Positions 6,834 through 15,872 of a stretch of 33,835 bases of DNA are shown one piece after another. The notes beneath the pieces were generated by a model. That model was given only the letters and a program-made list of their open reading frames with translations, did no database searches and was not told the origin of the DNA. Location of the stretch: positions 1 to 33,835 of the forward strand of contig JARGNI010000045.1 in assembly GCA_029213195.1 (NCBI GenBank). Direction: 5' to 3'. The stretch comes from Verrucomicrobiales bacterium (lineage in GTDB: Bacteria > Verrucomicrobiota > Verrucomicrobiia > Verrucomicrobiales > DEV007). Position numbers and translations under genes: made by a program. Positions within the stretch are counted from its first letter, which is position 1; each line of letters opens with the position of its first letter.

Positions 6834-7090
6834 GCTTCTATGGGAACATTACCACCTCGTCAAGCCTTCAGACTCGCGTCTCGGCTCTGCAAGAGTATGT
6901 GAGCGACTACGCCGAATCCGCCTCCAAAGGCCTGGGCATCGGAGGCACTCGAGAACTCCTCGACAGTTTAACTAACACGCTGGAGCGCCAAGCGGCTCAT
7001 ATCGCAAAGCTTCAGTCTGACCTACACAACATCACCACCGGAAATGGTGGCCCCATCGTGCTCTCTGTGAGCGAATCTATCACTGTATAA
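6830..7090 (+). CDS. Small coiled-coil protein B
   Basis: 86 residues; ATG 6830 overlaps the previous TGA (ATGA). It has a Ser/Thr-rich start, helices (SLQTRVSALQEYVSDYAES and LERQAAHIAKLQSDLHNI), then a GNGGPIVLSVSESITV tail. It resembles its upstream neighbour in size, helical content and a terminal LSVS strand, so the pair may be diverged paralogues or partner subunits. The function is not recognised; neighbouring genes suggest the virion. Confidence 0.65.
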   Translation: MSFYGNITTSSSLQTRVSALQEYVSDYAESASKGLGIGGTRELLDSLTNTLERQAAHIAKLQSDLHNITTGNGGPIVLSVSESITV

Positions 7091-7094
7091 TTAT

Positions 7095-8738
7095 ATGGCT
7101 ACAACATCCGGATCACCAGCCTGCACATCCTGCGGGAAATACGTAAACCCTGGAGTCGTCTCCACTTCGGATTGTTCAGACTCTTCATGTTCTGACACGG
7201 TCTGCAGTGACTGCATTGTCACCAACTCAGACGACGGTGTTATCCAGGGGCGTGACGCCTGTATCCGGACGGAGGGTTGCGCAACGACGGCACCTTCTAC
7301 CGCATGCAACCCATGCTTCGAAGGGACGACCAGGGAGTGCAAAGGTCACATCATCGTCAAATCAAACCCAGAGGACAAGTGCCTGAAACACCTGCACTCT
7401 GAGGAGAACGCTTTTATCGTATCCAATCCAACTTCTGGGTCCACTCTGGAGACGAATCCAGAGGTTCAGGTCCGAGGTGCGAACGGCTACCAGACAGACG
7501 CGAACGGGACTGTCCTGAATGACACGGATGGTAACCCACTCGTTGCCGAGGTGCCTCAGTTTACGAAGCTGTGGATCTCGGGTGTCGTCGATCGAGACAC
7601 GCACAAGCTCTTTGTCGCCCACCCACCAAACTCTACGGTCCCTCTCTACCTCAAGTCGGAGAACGGATGTTTCAGCTTTGCGTCTAGAGCTGAGGAGCAA
7701 CTGTGTGCTGAGGTTCTTCCTGAGAAGGTGACGACCGGGCGACTACTGCTAGTCGACAAGGTCTCGGATTGTGAGGGAGATGACTGGTGTGTTAAAGAGC
7801 TAGACTTCTCCCACCTAGCAGCCAGTGACACGGACACAGCCTGCGTCTGGATGACAGCATCCAGAGATGCAAACGGTCACACGAACATCTCCTACGCCAC
7901 GCCACCTACCACAGAAGGGATCGTTCGCTACAACCCAGCGAACCCCTGCGAGCTTGGGGTGGTCGACACGTTGACGACTGCCGAAGTGACGCAGTTCACG
8001 GACATCTTCAACCAGCTCTTCTGCGGAACCCCTGACGCTTTCTGCGGGACCTCAACGTTTGACGGCGTCTTGGCCTGCGGAACACGTACAGATAATGCGG
8101 GCATCGTTACGACCGGCATCCAGTCATTCACATTAGAAGAGCTTACGACCGAGATCGAACGAATCCAGGCGGAGAACGCCGCGGCGAACCCTGTCGACAC
8201 TCATCCGAAGCTAGAGGACAAAGTGACGAACACGAGTGACGGCGTCCCCTACATTGGCGTATGGGACGAGACGGATAGTACATTCTACTACCGACGAGCC
8301 TCCACCGAGTTTATCCTGACCAGCCAACCGCAGATCGCTCTCTATGACAGATCTGGTTTCCAGGCGGCTAATAGCCAAGCGTTCAGCTACAACCTCATAA
8401 GTATTGGCGAGGATAACAAAGGCTGGAACTACGCAGAGATCTTCGTCACCTTGGACACTCGAGTAGCACAGTCGTCTAAGCGCTCTGATAGCCCCACAGG
8501 CATGTTCTTCAGCGTAGGAGGGGTCGAGGTCGCCTGGGCAGGACAGATCAACCGTGGTCAGCAGACGTTCCAGGCGGACGATGATATCCCTAACAACGTT
8601 AACAGCTTCTCCTATCTGGTCCCAATAGTGAACGACTCATTCTCTATCACTATCGGAAACCTAGCAAACACCTCTGGAAACGCTGAGCACTATGGGGTCG
8701 CCAAACTCGTCGGCCTGAAGAGTATCCCAGATGCCTAA
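7095..8738 (+). CDS. Cys-rich virion structural protein
   Basis: 547 residues. The first 83 residues contain 11 cysteines (C10, C13, C27, C32, C37, C40, C56, C62, C71, C74, C82), including CTSC, CSDC and CNPC pairs that could bind zinc or form disulfides. The middle has more paired cysteines and strand-rich segments. The last 150 residues form a Gly/Ser/Asn-rich beta domain (SPTGMFFSVGGVEVAWAGQ, then NSFSYLVPIVNDSFSITIGN) like fibre tip or carbohydrate-binding jelly-roll folds. I infer a fibre or tail-associated protein. Its stop overlaps the next gene by 8 bp. No named family is recognised. Confidence 0.65.
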   Translation: MATTSGSPACTSCGKYVNPGVVSTSDCSDSSCSDTVCSDCIVTNSDDGVIQGRDACIRTEGCATTAPSTACNPCFEGTTRECKGHIIVKSNPEDKCLKHLHSEENAFIVSNPTSGSTLETNPEVQVRGANGYQTDANGTVLNDTDGNPLVAEVPQFTKLWISGVVDRDTHKLFVAHPPNSTVPLYLKSENGCFSFASRAEEQLCAEVLPEKVTTGRLLLVDKVSDCEGDDWCVKELDFSHLAASDTDTACVWMTASRDANGHTNISYATPPTTEGIVRYNPANPCELGVVDTLTTAEVTQFTDIFNQLFCGTPDAFCGTSTFDGVLACGTRTDNAGIVTTGIQSFTLEELTTEIERIQAENAAANPVDTHPKLEDKVTNTSDGVPYIGVWDETDSTFYYRRASTEFILTSQPQIALYDRSGFQAANSQAFSYNLISIGEDNKGWNYAEIFVTLDTRVAQSSKRSDSPTGMFFSVGGVEVAWAGQINRGQQTFQADDDIPNNVNSFSYLVPIVNDSFSITIGNLANTSGNAEHYGVAKLVGLKSIPDA

Positions 8739-10503
8739 AGATCAAGCCATTGCCTTCCCAAGACTTGGGTGGAATTTCTCCTTGGACCCTCTTGGGATCC
8801 CGGAGGATGGCTATCACTTTGCCAAGAATGTAAAGTTAGACAAACAGGCACTGTCTCAGAGAGATGCTTTTAGAGAAATCACGCTCACCTCAGCCACTGC
8901 AGGACTCGTCGACGAGTTCCAGACACTCGCTTTCCAAGGATCAAATCCTTACAGCCCGGGCCGTGGGCAGAGCGCTTTGCAGTTTTCATCCAAGGGAGAT
9001 TACATTGCCATTGCCGCATCCGGTCGGAAGTTCATCATCGAGGTAGAGGGACGGGGAGAGAACCTAAAAGGGACGCTTCAGGAGGTGACCTTGGGTTTCC
9101 CCCAAGCTCCCGATCTGCACGTCGCCTGGATGACACAGGCAGAGAACTACCTGATCAACGGTGACGACTTTGGTGACACCTTTATCTACGATGGACAAGA
9201 AACCAGCCAACTCTCCACCGGATATGACCCGTCGACCCCCGCATCTTCAAGAGTCCCCAACCGGGCGAGGCTCCCTCTCTACACACACGGCCGTCTTTCT
9301 ATGGTCATTGGAGCACGCTCCATTCTCATTGGGGACATCATTCATGGAGGAGGTAAGACGGACGCTACCGCACTGCTCAACTTTATCGAGCAAGTCTACT
9401 GGGCTACAGGTGCCGAGTTCACGATGCCTACAGAGTCAGGACCAATCCTAGCAACCTACAACCTACCCACCCTTGGACAATCCTCCTCGCATGGAGAGAT
9501 GATCATCGAGTGTGAGAATCGAGTCTACGCACTTCGCACCGGCATCTACCCTCGCTCATCATGGATCGACACCCCCAATATGCTGGTGACCGTCTCGGCC
9601 GAGGGGGGCGCCCGTGGGCCTTGGGCTCTGGATGTCTACAATGACAATGCTATCCGTCGGACGCTACGCGGATTGGAAACGTTGACTTTCTCACAACGTG
9701 CTTCTGACCTCGTCTACACCCCGCAGGATAACATATCCAATCCGATCGATGAATACCTAGAATCTGACTACGGTCCGTTGCTTCGATTCGCCCAAGTCAA
9801 GATTCACCGGAAAGCGAAGCGTCTGTTCTCGACTGTGCGGCCCTGGATCTCAGGTCCTGATTGGCAGCACCGTGGGCTGGCATCCTACGACTACGAAGGC
9901 AAGAAATGGGAGGGTGTGAACACGCTGCCCCATGACTACCAAGTCAAGGGTCTTGTCTCACTAGTCATGTCCGGGGAGGAGAGGGTGTTCACCATTGCCG
10001 GTGACACCACGAAAACGATCCGGGTATTAGAGATCGAGAGGAACACCCGCTGCGACATCACCGAGCAGGGCGAGCAGCCGATCCAAAGCTCAGTGCATAC
10101 CCGAGCGATCTACGGCAGTCTGAAGGAGGGTGTCCGGATCGAAGACGGGTGCCTGCAGTTCTCTAGTGTCCTGGGCGATGTCGACTGGCAGGTCTTCTGG
10201 AAGTCAGACTGGAGTGAGGGTCGCTGGACCCTCTGGAACGAAGGAACGGTCTCCAGCAGCCTCACAGGAGCCCCAGCGGTGCGTGACGCTGATCTAGGCG
10301 TCTTCAATGGCCGAACGGTGGAGGGTGTGAAGAAAACAGATGGACGGCACTTCCGCTTCCTGATCAGGTGGACAGGCAAGGCAGACCTCCGATTCCACCA
10401 ATTCAACGCCTCCCGGACCCAGGTTGACAGCGGAGCACCTGCCAACGAAATCATCGAAGACCCTATCCACTGCGAGCTAGCGGACGAGCTAGCTTCGTGG
10501 TAA
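8731..10503 (+). CDS. Tail nozzle/stabilisation-like beta-propeller virion protein
   Basis: 590 residues. The N-terminus (FPRLGWNFSLDPLGIPEDGY, then AKNVKLDKQALSQRDAF) follows the pattern seen in phage tail-tubular and DNA-stabilisation proteins that begin with a short strand, then 'P..Y....NV.ld...l..R.gf'. Successive blade-like strand groups follow (HGRLSMVIGARSILIGD; EMIIECENRVYALRTG; ERVFTIAGDTTKTIRVLEI), consistent with a propeller. I infer a short-tail nozzle protein, at the T7 gp12 or P22 gp10 position. The fold assignment is by eye and needs structure prediction. It starts inside the previous gene. Confidence 0.5.
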   Translation: MPKDQAIAFPRLGWNFSLDPLGIPEDGYHFAKNVKLDKQALSQRDAFREITLTSATAGLVDEFQTLAFQGSNPYSPGRGQSALQFSSKGDYIAIAASGRKFIIEVEGRGENLKGTLQEVTLGFPQAPDLHVAWMTQAENYLINGDDFGDTFIYDGQETSQLSTGYDPSTPASSRVPNRARLPLYTHGRLSMVIGARSILIGDIIHGGGKTDATALLNFIEQVYWATGAEFTMPTESGPILATYNLPTLGQSSSHGEMIIECENRVYALRTGIYPRSSWIDTPNMLVTVSAEGGARGPWALDVYNDNAIRRTLRGLETLTFSQRASDLVYTPQDNISNPIDEYLESDYGPLLRFAQVKIHRKAKRLFSTVRPWISGPDWQHRGLASYDYEGKKWEGVNTLPHDYQVKGLVSLVMSGEERVFTIAGDTTKTIRVLEIERNTRCDITEQGEQPIQSSVHTRAIYGSLKEGVRIEDGCLQFSSVLGDVDWQVFWKSDWSEGRWTLWNEGTVSSSLTGAPAVRDADLGVFNGRTVEGVKKTDGRHFRFLIRWTGKADLRFHQFNASRTQVDSGAPANEIIEDPIHCELADELASW

Positions 10504-10515
10504 ACTAATACCCTT

Positions 10516-11250
10516 ATGGCTACACTAGAATCTTCAACCGGATCGAATACGTCGGCCAATAGCCAAGCCATCATCAAGGTGTCAGAGGGTGGTTGTCTGA
10601 CCGCGAGTCTGGCGTCGGCTCTTGAGAAACAGCTCATCGTTGAGTTCCCCAACGCACTCGGATCCTCCGGAACGGTGGACGTTCTCACGAGTACGGCTGT
10701 CAATCAGGTGGTTGCAGCGATCCTGGTAGACCCCGACTTCACGACGCAGCTCACCGCGCTACTTCAAGGTGACGCGTTCGTACAGCTGGCCGCCGACAAC
10801 GTCCTGACGTCTACCACCTTCGCCACGAATCTGAGCACAGCGATCGGAACGGAGCTGGATACCCAGGCCCGGCAGGATGCAATCTCCACGTTCCTGCAGA
10901 CGGACACGGCGTTCCTCGACGCTGTGACCACCTACGTCCTGGCATCGGCGACCTTCACCACAGCGATTCAGAACCGGGTGGATGCCTACATCGCCTCCCT
11001 AAGCCTGTTCGAGTGCACTCAGGGGATCTACACCGTCATCACCGGGAACATCGTAAACGTCCCGATTACCAGTGCTAACGGGACGAACATCTTCTTCACC
11101 TACAACATCACCTCCTATGATGCAGCCGGTGGTGGAACGGATACGACGGGGGATACCGTATCATGGACGCCTTCACAAGCTACGATATCTCTTCCAAACA
11201 CCCTCCCAGGCGACCGGGTGGGCGTCAGCTCATTGCGCGTAAACTGTTAA
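10516..11250 (+). CDS. Fibre-like virion protein with helical repeats
   Basis: 244 residues, almost free of Lys. Residues 50-160 contain repeated helices with a shared pattern (VLTSTAVNQVVAAILVDPDF, then VLTSTTFATNLSTAIGTELD, then VLASATFTTAIQNRVDAYI), a triple repeat typical of elongated trimeric shafts. The last 75 residues are strand-rich (YTVITGNIVNVPITSANGTN) and end in Cys. The leader before ATG 10516 is AT-rich without an SD. I infer a minor fibre or spike component; the family is unknown. Confidence 0.65.
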   Translation: MATLESSTGSNTSANSQAIIKVSEGGCLTASLASALEKQLIVEFPNALGSSGTVDVLTSTAVNQVVAAILVDPDFTTQLTALLQGDAFVQLAADNVLTSTTFATNLSTAIGTELDTQARQDAISTFLQTDTAFLDAVTTYVLASATFTTAIQNRVDAYIASLSLFECTQGIYTVITGNIVNVPITSANGTNIFFTYNITSYDAAGGGTDTTGDTVSWTPSQATISLPNTLPGDRVGVSSLRVNC

Positions 11251-11251
11251 T

Positions 11252-12256
11252 ATGACCACCAAGCAACTCAAATCCTCGGCTACCGTGAAAACTGCGCGGC
11301 AGGAGATCGGTCGTGCTCTGAGCCAGACCAACCCTGAGGAGCAGTTGCGGGTGCTTAACCTTATCAGGCAGTGGGCCTTCTCGAATCAACGCCAGCTCGG
11401 CCTGGACCTCTCGATCAACTTCTGCGCCCCAGTCAGCTACTTCTGCACGGAGTGCAAACCGTGTGGTAATCAGCAGCTCGGGATCCGTCTCCCTGGCAAA
11501 TACGTTTCTCTAGAGGCTGCCGAATACAACGGTCAGCACGTGCCGACCCACTCAGCGTGGCGCCTACCCTACGATGGCGTCTCCGGCTGGGAAGGTGACA
11601 GTAGACTCAAACTCTTTGACAACGGCTTCAGAGCCTTGGAGACCGACTTCACGGATTGCCAACCCACAGCCCTACGCTACGTCGGCAAAGACTGCGAGAA
11701 GGCCAAGATGGTTGTAGTCGGCACAACCCTAGAAGATAGAGAAGAGGAGTTTGAGTATGAGATCAGCGGAGAAGCGCAAATCACCAACGAGGTTTTCAAG
11801 TCCATCTCTACGATCCGGTTCTGTGAGCCTCTCTCAGCAACTGTGGTTGTATCAGAGCCGGATGGCAAACAGCTTGCGCGCTTTCCCTGCGGAACGACCG
11901 CACTGCAGTTTAGAGAGTATCGAATCCTTTCCCCGGATTGTAACTGCAAGCCAAAGGTCCTCATCCTGACGGCCAACTGCTCCTTTGAGAACGTCTACGA
12001 CGATTGCGACATCGTCGAGTTTGGGTCACCGCTAGTCTGGCAGACCTTGGCACGATACATCCAACTCCTTAACAAGAGTGACAAGGATTCTAACGATCGT
12101 GCCAACCAGAAGGACTACCTTCAAACAGCAGTGAGCCTCATCACGGAGCAAGCAGCCGTGGAGAGTGGAGAGAGCACCGACTGGCGATTCCGACGAGCGC
12201 CAATCAAAAGCAAGAGGCTAGGTTCCTCCTACTGGGGGGCACGACGAGGACGATGA
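11252..12256 (+). CDS. Cys-rich structural protein, possible tail adaptor
   Basis: 334 residues. A helical N-terminus (residues 15-50, QEIGRALSQTNPEEQLRVL) leads into a cysteine cluster (C58, C65, C68, C71; YFCTECKPCG), then a beta-rich middle with further cysteines and a basic C-terminus (RFRRAPIKSKRLGSSYWG). The gene lies just before the ejectosome genes, where podoviruses encode adaptor or tail proteins, so such a role is plausible but unproven. The next gene begins inside its last codon (ATGA). Confidence 0.6.
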   Translation: MTTKQLKSSATVKTARQEIGRALSQTNPEEQLRVLNLIRQWAFSNQRQLGLDLSINFCAPVSYFCTECKPCGNQQLGIRLPGKYVSLEAAEYNGQHVPTHSAWRLPYDGVSGWEGDSRLKLFDNGFRALETDFTDCQPTALRYVGKDCEKAKMVVVGTTLEDREEEFEYEISGEAQITNEVFKSISTIRFCEPLSATVVVSEPDGKQLARFPCGTTALQFREYRILSPDCNCKPKVLILTANCSFENVYDDCDIVEFGSPLVWQTLARYIQLLNKSDKDSNDRANQKDYLQTAVSLITEQAAVESGESTDWRFRRAPIKSKRLGSSYWGARRGR

Positions 12257-12726
12257 CCGACCACGAGACACTATTCCTAGAAGAAGATAGCGTCATCCTA
12301 CTGAAGGATCTTGTAGAGCAGTTCGCAGCGGAGTCGACACTGCCAGAGATCTTCGACAGCCGGATGGATTTCGATGGGTTCTCGAGCGTCCTCAAGGACC
12401 TCATGACACGCGATCTGGCTGACGTCATCGTGACCATCGACGAGCAGATGATGCCCATCGGGGTCCTGATCTTCACGGCGACACCCAACCTCTTCACCGG
12501 AGACATCGAAGCCCGGGAGCTAGTCTGGTATGTGAAGCCCGAGTATCGAGGCACCCGGATCGCTTTCGATCTTTTCAAGGCTTTTGAGATCTCAGCAGTA
12601 GACGACTTCAACGCGAGGCTGTTGATCATGACACACCTAGAGGTGTCAATGCCAGAGAAACTCAAGAAAGTTTACGAGCGCAGGGGGTATCAACTCCTTG
12701 AAACCAACTACATGAAAAGAGTATAG
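12253..12726 (+). CDS. GNAT-like protein, T7 gp13-position internal virion protein
   Basis: 157 residues with a GNAT acetyltransferase-like layout: N-terminal helices, strands with DVIVTIDEQMMPIGVLIF, then ELVWYVKPEYRGTRIAFDLF (strand 4 and the acetyl-CoA pyrophosphate loop, R-G-T-R-I-A in place of the usual Q/RxxGxG/A), and KKVYERRGYQLLETNYMK at the end. It opens the block whose order matches T7 gp13-gp14-gp15-gp16, and T7 gp13 is a similarly sized GNAT-like protein. It could be a virion component, an acetyltransferase acting on a host target, or both. Confidence 0.7.
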   Translation: MTDHETLFLEEDSVILLKDLVEQFAAESTLPEIFDSRMDFDGFSSVLKDLMTRDLADVIVTIDEQMMPIGVLIFTATPNLFTGDIEARELVWYVKPEYRGTRIAFDLFKAFEISAVDDFNARLLIMTHLEVSMPEKLKKVYERRGYQLLETNYMKRV

Positions 12727-12730
12727 TGTT

Positions 12731-13618
12731 ATGGCAGTAGCAGCAGCAATCGGAGCCACCGCATCCTTGGCAGGATCGGCGATCTCAGCACGAGCACAGA
12801 AGAAGGCAGGCGAGGCTCAAGAGGATCGTCAGCTCGAAGGCATCGCTAGCCTTGGGCAGATCCGTCAGGACCTTGTCGACGAGTCTCTCGCCGGTACCCA
12901 CCTCGGTCGGTTCAGTGCTGAGGATATCTTCGGACGTCGTCAGCAAGAGATCGACTTGAACGACTCTATCAGACGGGCGAGTATCGACAACCTCGCTAAC
13001 CTCGGATTGAACCAGGAGTTGGTGCAACGTGCGAACACTGCGACGACGGCAGACTCAATCCGGCGGGCATCGCAGATTGATCCTAACTTCCGTCAGAACA
13101 TCAGAGGCTTGTCAGACCAAGCCAGACAGCTCATCCAGGGTGAGATCCCCCAGGACGTGGTTGAATCAATTACCCGGGCTCGTGCCGGGCAAGCAGCTGC
13201 TGGGGGTATCCCGGGGGCTCAGCGCAATGCTACGGCACGGGATCTGGGTCTGACATCTCTCGATCTGCAGCAGCAGGGGGCGAGTCTCTTCTCACAGGTC
13301 CAGTCTATCCGTGAGCAAGTTGACCCACTCAGCCGACAGATCGGATTGAACCAGTTGCTAGTCTCTCCATCTCAGCAACTCGAGATCGACATCGCTAACA
13401 ATGTTCTTAGAAACGCCCCAGATCCTGTGGCGCAAGGGCTGACGGCACTCAACTTCCAAGGGGCTCGTGAAGAACAGTTGGCCAAGTCTAATGTTAAAGT
13501 GCCAGTGGACAACGTGCTGGGCTCGTCACTCAGTGCTGCAGGTGGTGCTATCACGGGTCTATCAGAGAGTGGGTTCTTCTCAAGCTTCGGTAACAAAGAC
13601 AAAACCAAGATCGGCTAG
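12731..13618 (+). CDS. Internal virion protein, gp14-like
   Basis: 295 residues. The N-terminus is a small-residue hydrophobic helix (AVAAAIGATASLAGSAISA), suited to membrane insertion. Long Gln/Arg/Asp-rich helices follow, with two GLNQ-type repeats (LANLGLNQELVQRA, RQIGLNQLLVSP), and the end has Gly/Ser-rich GSSLSAAGGAITGL. A hydrophobic N-terminal helix plus a Gln-rich coiled body is characteristic of podovirus internal virion protein B (T7 gp14), which forms the outer-membrane part of the ejection channel. Position between the GNAT-like and transglycosylase genes supports this. Confidence 0.65.
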   Translation: MAVAAAIGATASLAGSAISARAQKKAGEAQEDRQLEGIASLGQIRQDLVDESLAGTHLGRFSAEDIFGRRQQEIDLNDSIRRASIDNLANLGLNQELVQRANTATTADSIRRASQIDPNFRQNIRGLSDQARQLIQGEIPQDVVESITRARAGQAAAGGIPGAQRNATARDLGLTSLDLQQQGASLFSQVQSIREQVDPLSRQIGLNQLLVSPSQQLEIDIANNVLRNAPDPVAQGLTALNFQGAREEQLAKSNVKVPVDNVLGSSLSAAGGAITGLSESGFFSSFGNKDKTKIG

Positions 13619-13632
13619 GAAGAAGAATAGTT

Positions 13633-15870
13633 ATGGCAATCGAACAACTCTTAGCAAACGCAAGCAGGCAGATCAATCTCGGTCAGGCCGCTGCTGCGTC
13701 CGCACAATCTGGTCTTGGGCTCGCCCAGAGTTTCAGGCAGACGGACGCCCAGCTTCTAGCAGAGCACCAGTCAAACGTTGCTACCAACTCGGCAGCGTTC
13801 GAGCAGGCGCTGCGTGCTGGCAAAGCCTTCGGTGTTGCTGAGCAGCAGAAGATCGACAACCAGATCAGGCAGGACAACGCCGCAGCAGCCTTGGCGAATG
13901 CCGGATTGGCACAGCGGGCACAGGCGCAGCGTTTCGAACTGGCTCAGCAGGAACGTCAGGACGAACGTCAGAACGCACAGGCGCAGGCTGAGATTCTGTC
14001 TGGCGGATCGGTCACGGACTTCGATATCTCTAGCGGTGACAGGTCTTCGACAGTCGACTTCAACATCGACACCTCACCCGTTAAAGGGTCTTTCAATGTC
14101 ACAGCTGACCAGCTGACACCACACCTCGGTGATGGTCTCAAGGGTCTAGCCCAGGACTTCGTCGATGCCGGTGCCAAATACGGATTGGATCCGCGTTTCC
14201 TCGCGTCCATCTCCAAGCTTGAAACTGCCAACGGCACATCCTCAGCGTTCCGTAATAGGAACAATGCTATGGGGATCAGCAACTCCAAGGGTCCTACCTC
14301 GCAGACATCACACCGTGATTCTATCTTTGCCCAGGCACGCAGCCTAGCAAAACCCAACGGCTACTACAAGAACGCCAAGACCATCTCTGAGATTGGTAAC
14401 ATCTACGCACCTCCAGGTGCTGGGAACGATCCGAACAACACGAACGGTGGCTGGGCACAGCACGTCGGCAAGTTCTATCAAGAGATGGTGGGTGCCAGTG
14501 GCGAAGCAGAGGGTCTGATGCCTCCCGAAGAACAGCAACGTCAGGCAGAGATGCAGGCGCAGGCGCAAGGCGACTACGCAGCTGAGACTGTGGCCGAGCC
14601 TCTGCAGCGCCCTGACATCGGTCCCGAAGAAGCGGCACCACCTCGCCCACCAGGGCAGAGCCCAGACGATAAAATCTACGATCCGGAATACATCCGGAGT
14701 CTCCCAGAGGGGGACCGTCGTCCTTTCCACACGGCAGCACTCAAGAGAGATGTGGATAACGCAGAGGGTATCATCAAGGCTGAGCAGGCGTTCGATGCAG
14801 CTGTCATGGATCTGACGGTCGCCGAGGATCGTCTTGACGATTTCAAGAAGCAGATCGGGGACGTCCCTCTAGGACAGCTCGGACCAGAGCAACGGCAGCA
14901 GCTGAGCGATCAAGGCCGACAGCTCAAGGATCAGGTGACCGCAGCACGCCGGGCACGGGCGACCGCCATGTCGGATCAAACCCGTCTCAAGCAGGAGCGG
15001 GCCTCTATCGAACACAACCTAGAAGCAGCTAGGCCGAAGTTTAAAGAGATGACCTCTGGACAGCAGACTCGTTACGAGGACCTGCTCAGTGCACGTGGGA
15101 ACATTCGGAACCTGAAGCGTCGTTTCAACGCTCTGAGCCTGGAGAACATCACGGCAAAGGCAACACCAGAGCAAGAAGATGCTAGTCTTTTTGGTGAGAT
15201 CACGGAAGGTCTATTCAACAAGGCTGTCGATAAGCTGAAGGACCTAGCAGGGGTCCAGGGCAATGATGGCGTGGGTGGTTCAGGTGCCAGCCGGGACCAT
15301 GACATCATCCACGGTGTGCTTCGGAAGTTTGCTGGAAAGATCATTCCAGACGACGAGGCTGCCGTGTTCCAAGCAGAGCTGAATGCCATGCTCGCATCTA
15401 TCGGTCGTGGTCTATTGGGTGAGAAGGGTGTCTTGACTGACAAGGACATCACCCGGATTAGAGCATCCATGCCTGACATCACCAACGGTCGTGAGCTTGG
15501 TAACATTATCTTGGGGACCTTGGACGCTACAGCCAATCGGCAAGCACAATCATTCCTCGGTAGTGTCGGCCCATCTTCTAGCATTGACACAGCATCCCTC
15601 AAGCAGAGCATGCTCGACGAGGGCTTCAACCTGGAAGAGATCTACGCAGACGACCTATTGAAGAAAGACGCCGCGGCAGCATTGAAAGCCCAGGACTCTT
15701 CAGAACGAGAGCAGGCAAGTCAGCCTGCTGCAGAGAGGGACACCCCTAAGGACCTGACCGAGAAACGCGCCAACTTCAAGAAGGGGCTCGTCGACGGGAA
15801 GGTCTACTCAGTGAGAGGGAAGGACGCAGTATGGCGGGCATCCGCCGGGCGATTCGTACCCGTTAAATAG
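13633..15870 (+). CDS. Internal virion protein with lytic transglycosylase domain (gp15 position)
   Basis: 745 residues. Residues 1-130 form an Ala/Gln-rich helical region (QRAQAQRFELAQQERQDERQ). About residues 160-290 form a lysozyme-like transglycosylase/glucosaminidase domain: AKYGLDPRFLASISKLETAN with catalytic-type Glu197, followed by SSAFRNRNNAMGIS. The rest is Pro-rich, then coiled coils (about 370-490) and an acidic helical C-terminal part. Its place is that of T7 gp15, but in T7 the transglycosylase is in gp16. I infer that it opens the peptidoglycan locally during DNA ejection. Confidence 0.7.
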   Translation: MAIEQLLANASRQINLGQAAAASAQSGLGLAQSFRQTDAQLLAEHQSNVATNSAAFEQALRAGKAFGVAEQQKIDNQIRQDNAAAALANAGLAQRAQAQRFELAQQERQDERQNAQAQAEILSGGSVTDFDISSGDRSSTVDFNIDTSPVKGSFNVTADQLTPHLGDGLKGLAQDFVDAGAKYGLDPRFLASISKLETANGTSSAFRNRNNAMGISNSKGPTSQTSHRDSIFAQARSLAKPNGYYKNAKTISEIGNIYAPPGAGNDPNNTNGGWAQHVGKFYQEMVGASGEAEGLMPPEEQQRQAEMQAQAQGDYAAETVAEPLQRPDIGPEEAAPPRPPGQSPDDKIYDPEYIRSLPEGDRRPFHTAALKRDVDNAEGIIKAEQAFDAAVMDLTVAEDRLDDFKKQIGDVPLGQLGPEQRQQLSDQGRQLKDQVTAARRARATAMSDQTRLKQERASIEHNLEAARPKFKEMTSGQQTRYEDLLSARGNIRNLKRRFNALSLENITAKATPEQEDASLFGEITEGLFNKAVDKLKDLAGVQGNDGVGGSGASRDHDIIHGVLRKFAGKIIPDDEAAVFQAELNAMLASIGRGLLGEKGVLTDKDITRIRASMPDITNGRELGNIILGTLDATANRQAQSFLGSVGPSSSIDTASLKQSMLDEGFNLEEIYADDLLKKDAAAALKAQDSSEREQASQPAAERDTPKDLTEKRANFKKGLVDGKVYSVRGKDAVWRASAGRFVPVK

Positions 15871-15872
15871 CT

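Noticed and set aside
7086-7091. TATAAT just before the ATG at 7095
   Set aside because: It matches a -10 box, but no -35 element lies at 16-18 bp, and the distance to the ATG would leave almost no leader. It is more likely part of the AT-rich SD-less start context.
10110-10703. Minus-strand 197-codon open frame
   Set aside because: It lies opposite strongly coding plus-strand structural genes and gives Ser/Arg-rich, non-protein-like sequence.
15072-15629. Minus-strand 185-codon frame
   Set aside because: It is a shadow of the transglycosylase-bearing virion gene; composition is Ser/Arg-rich without motifs.
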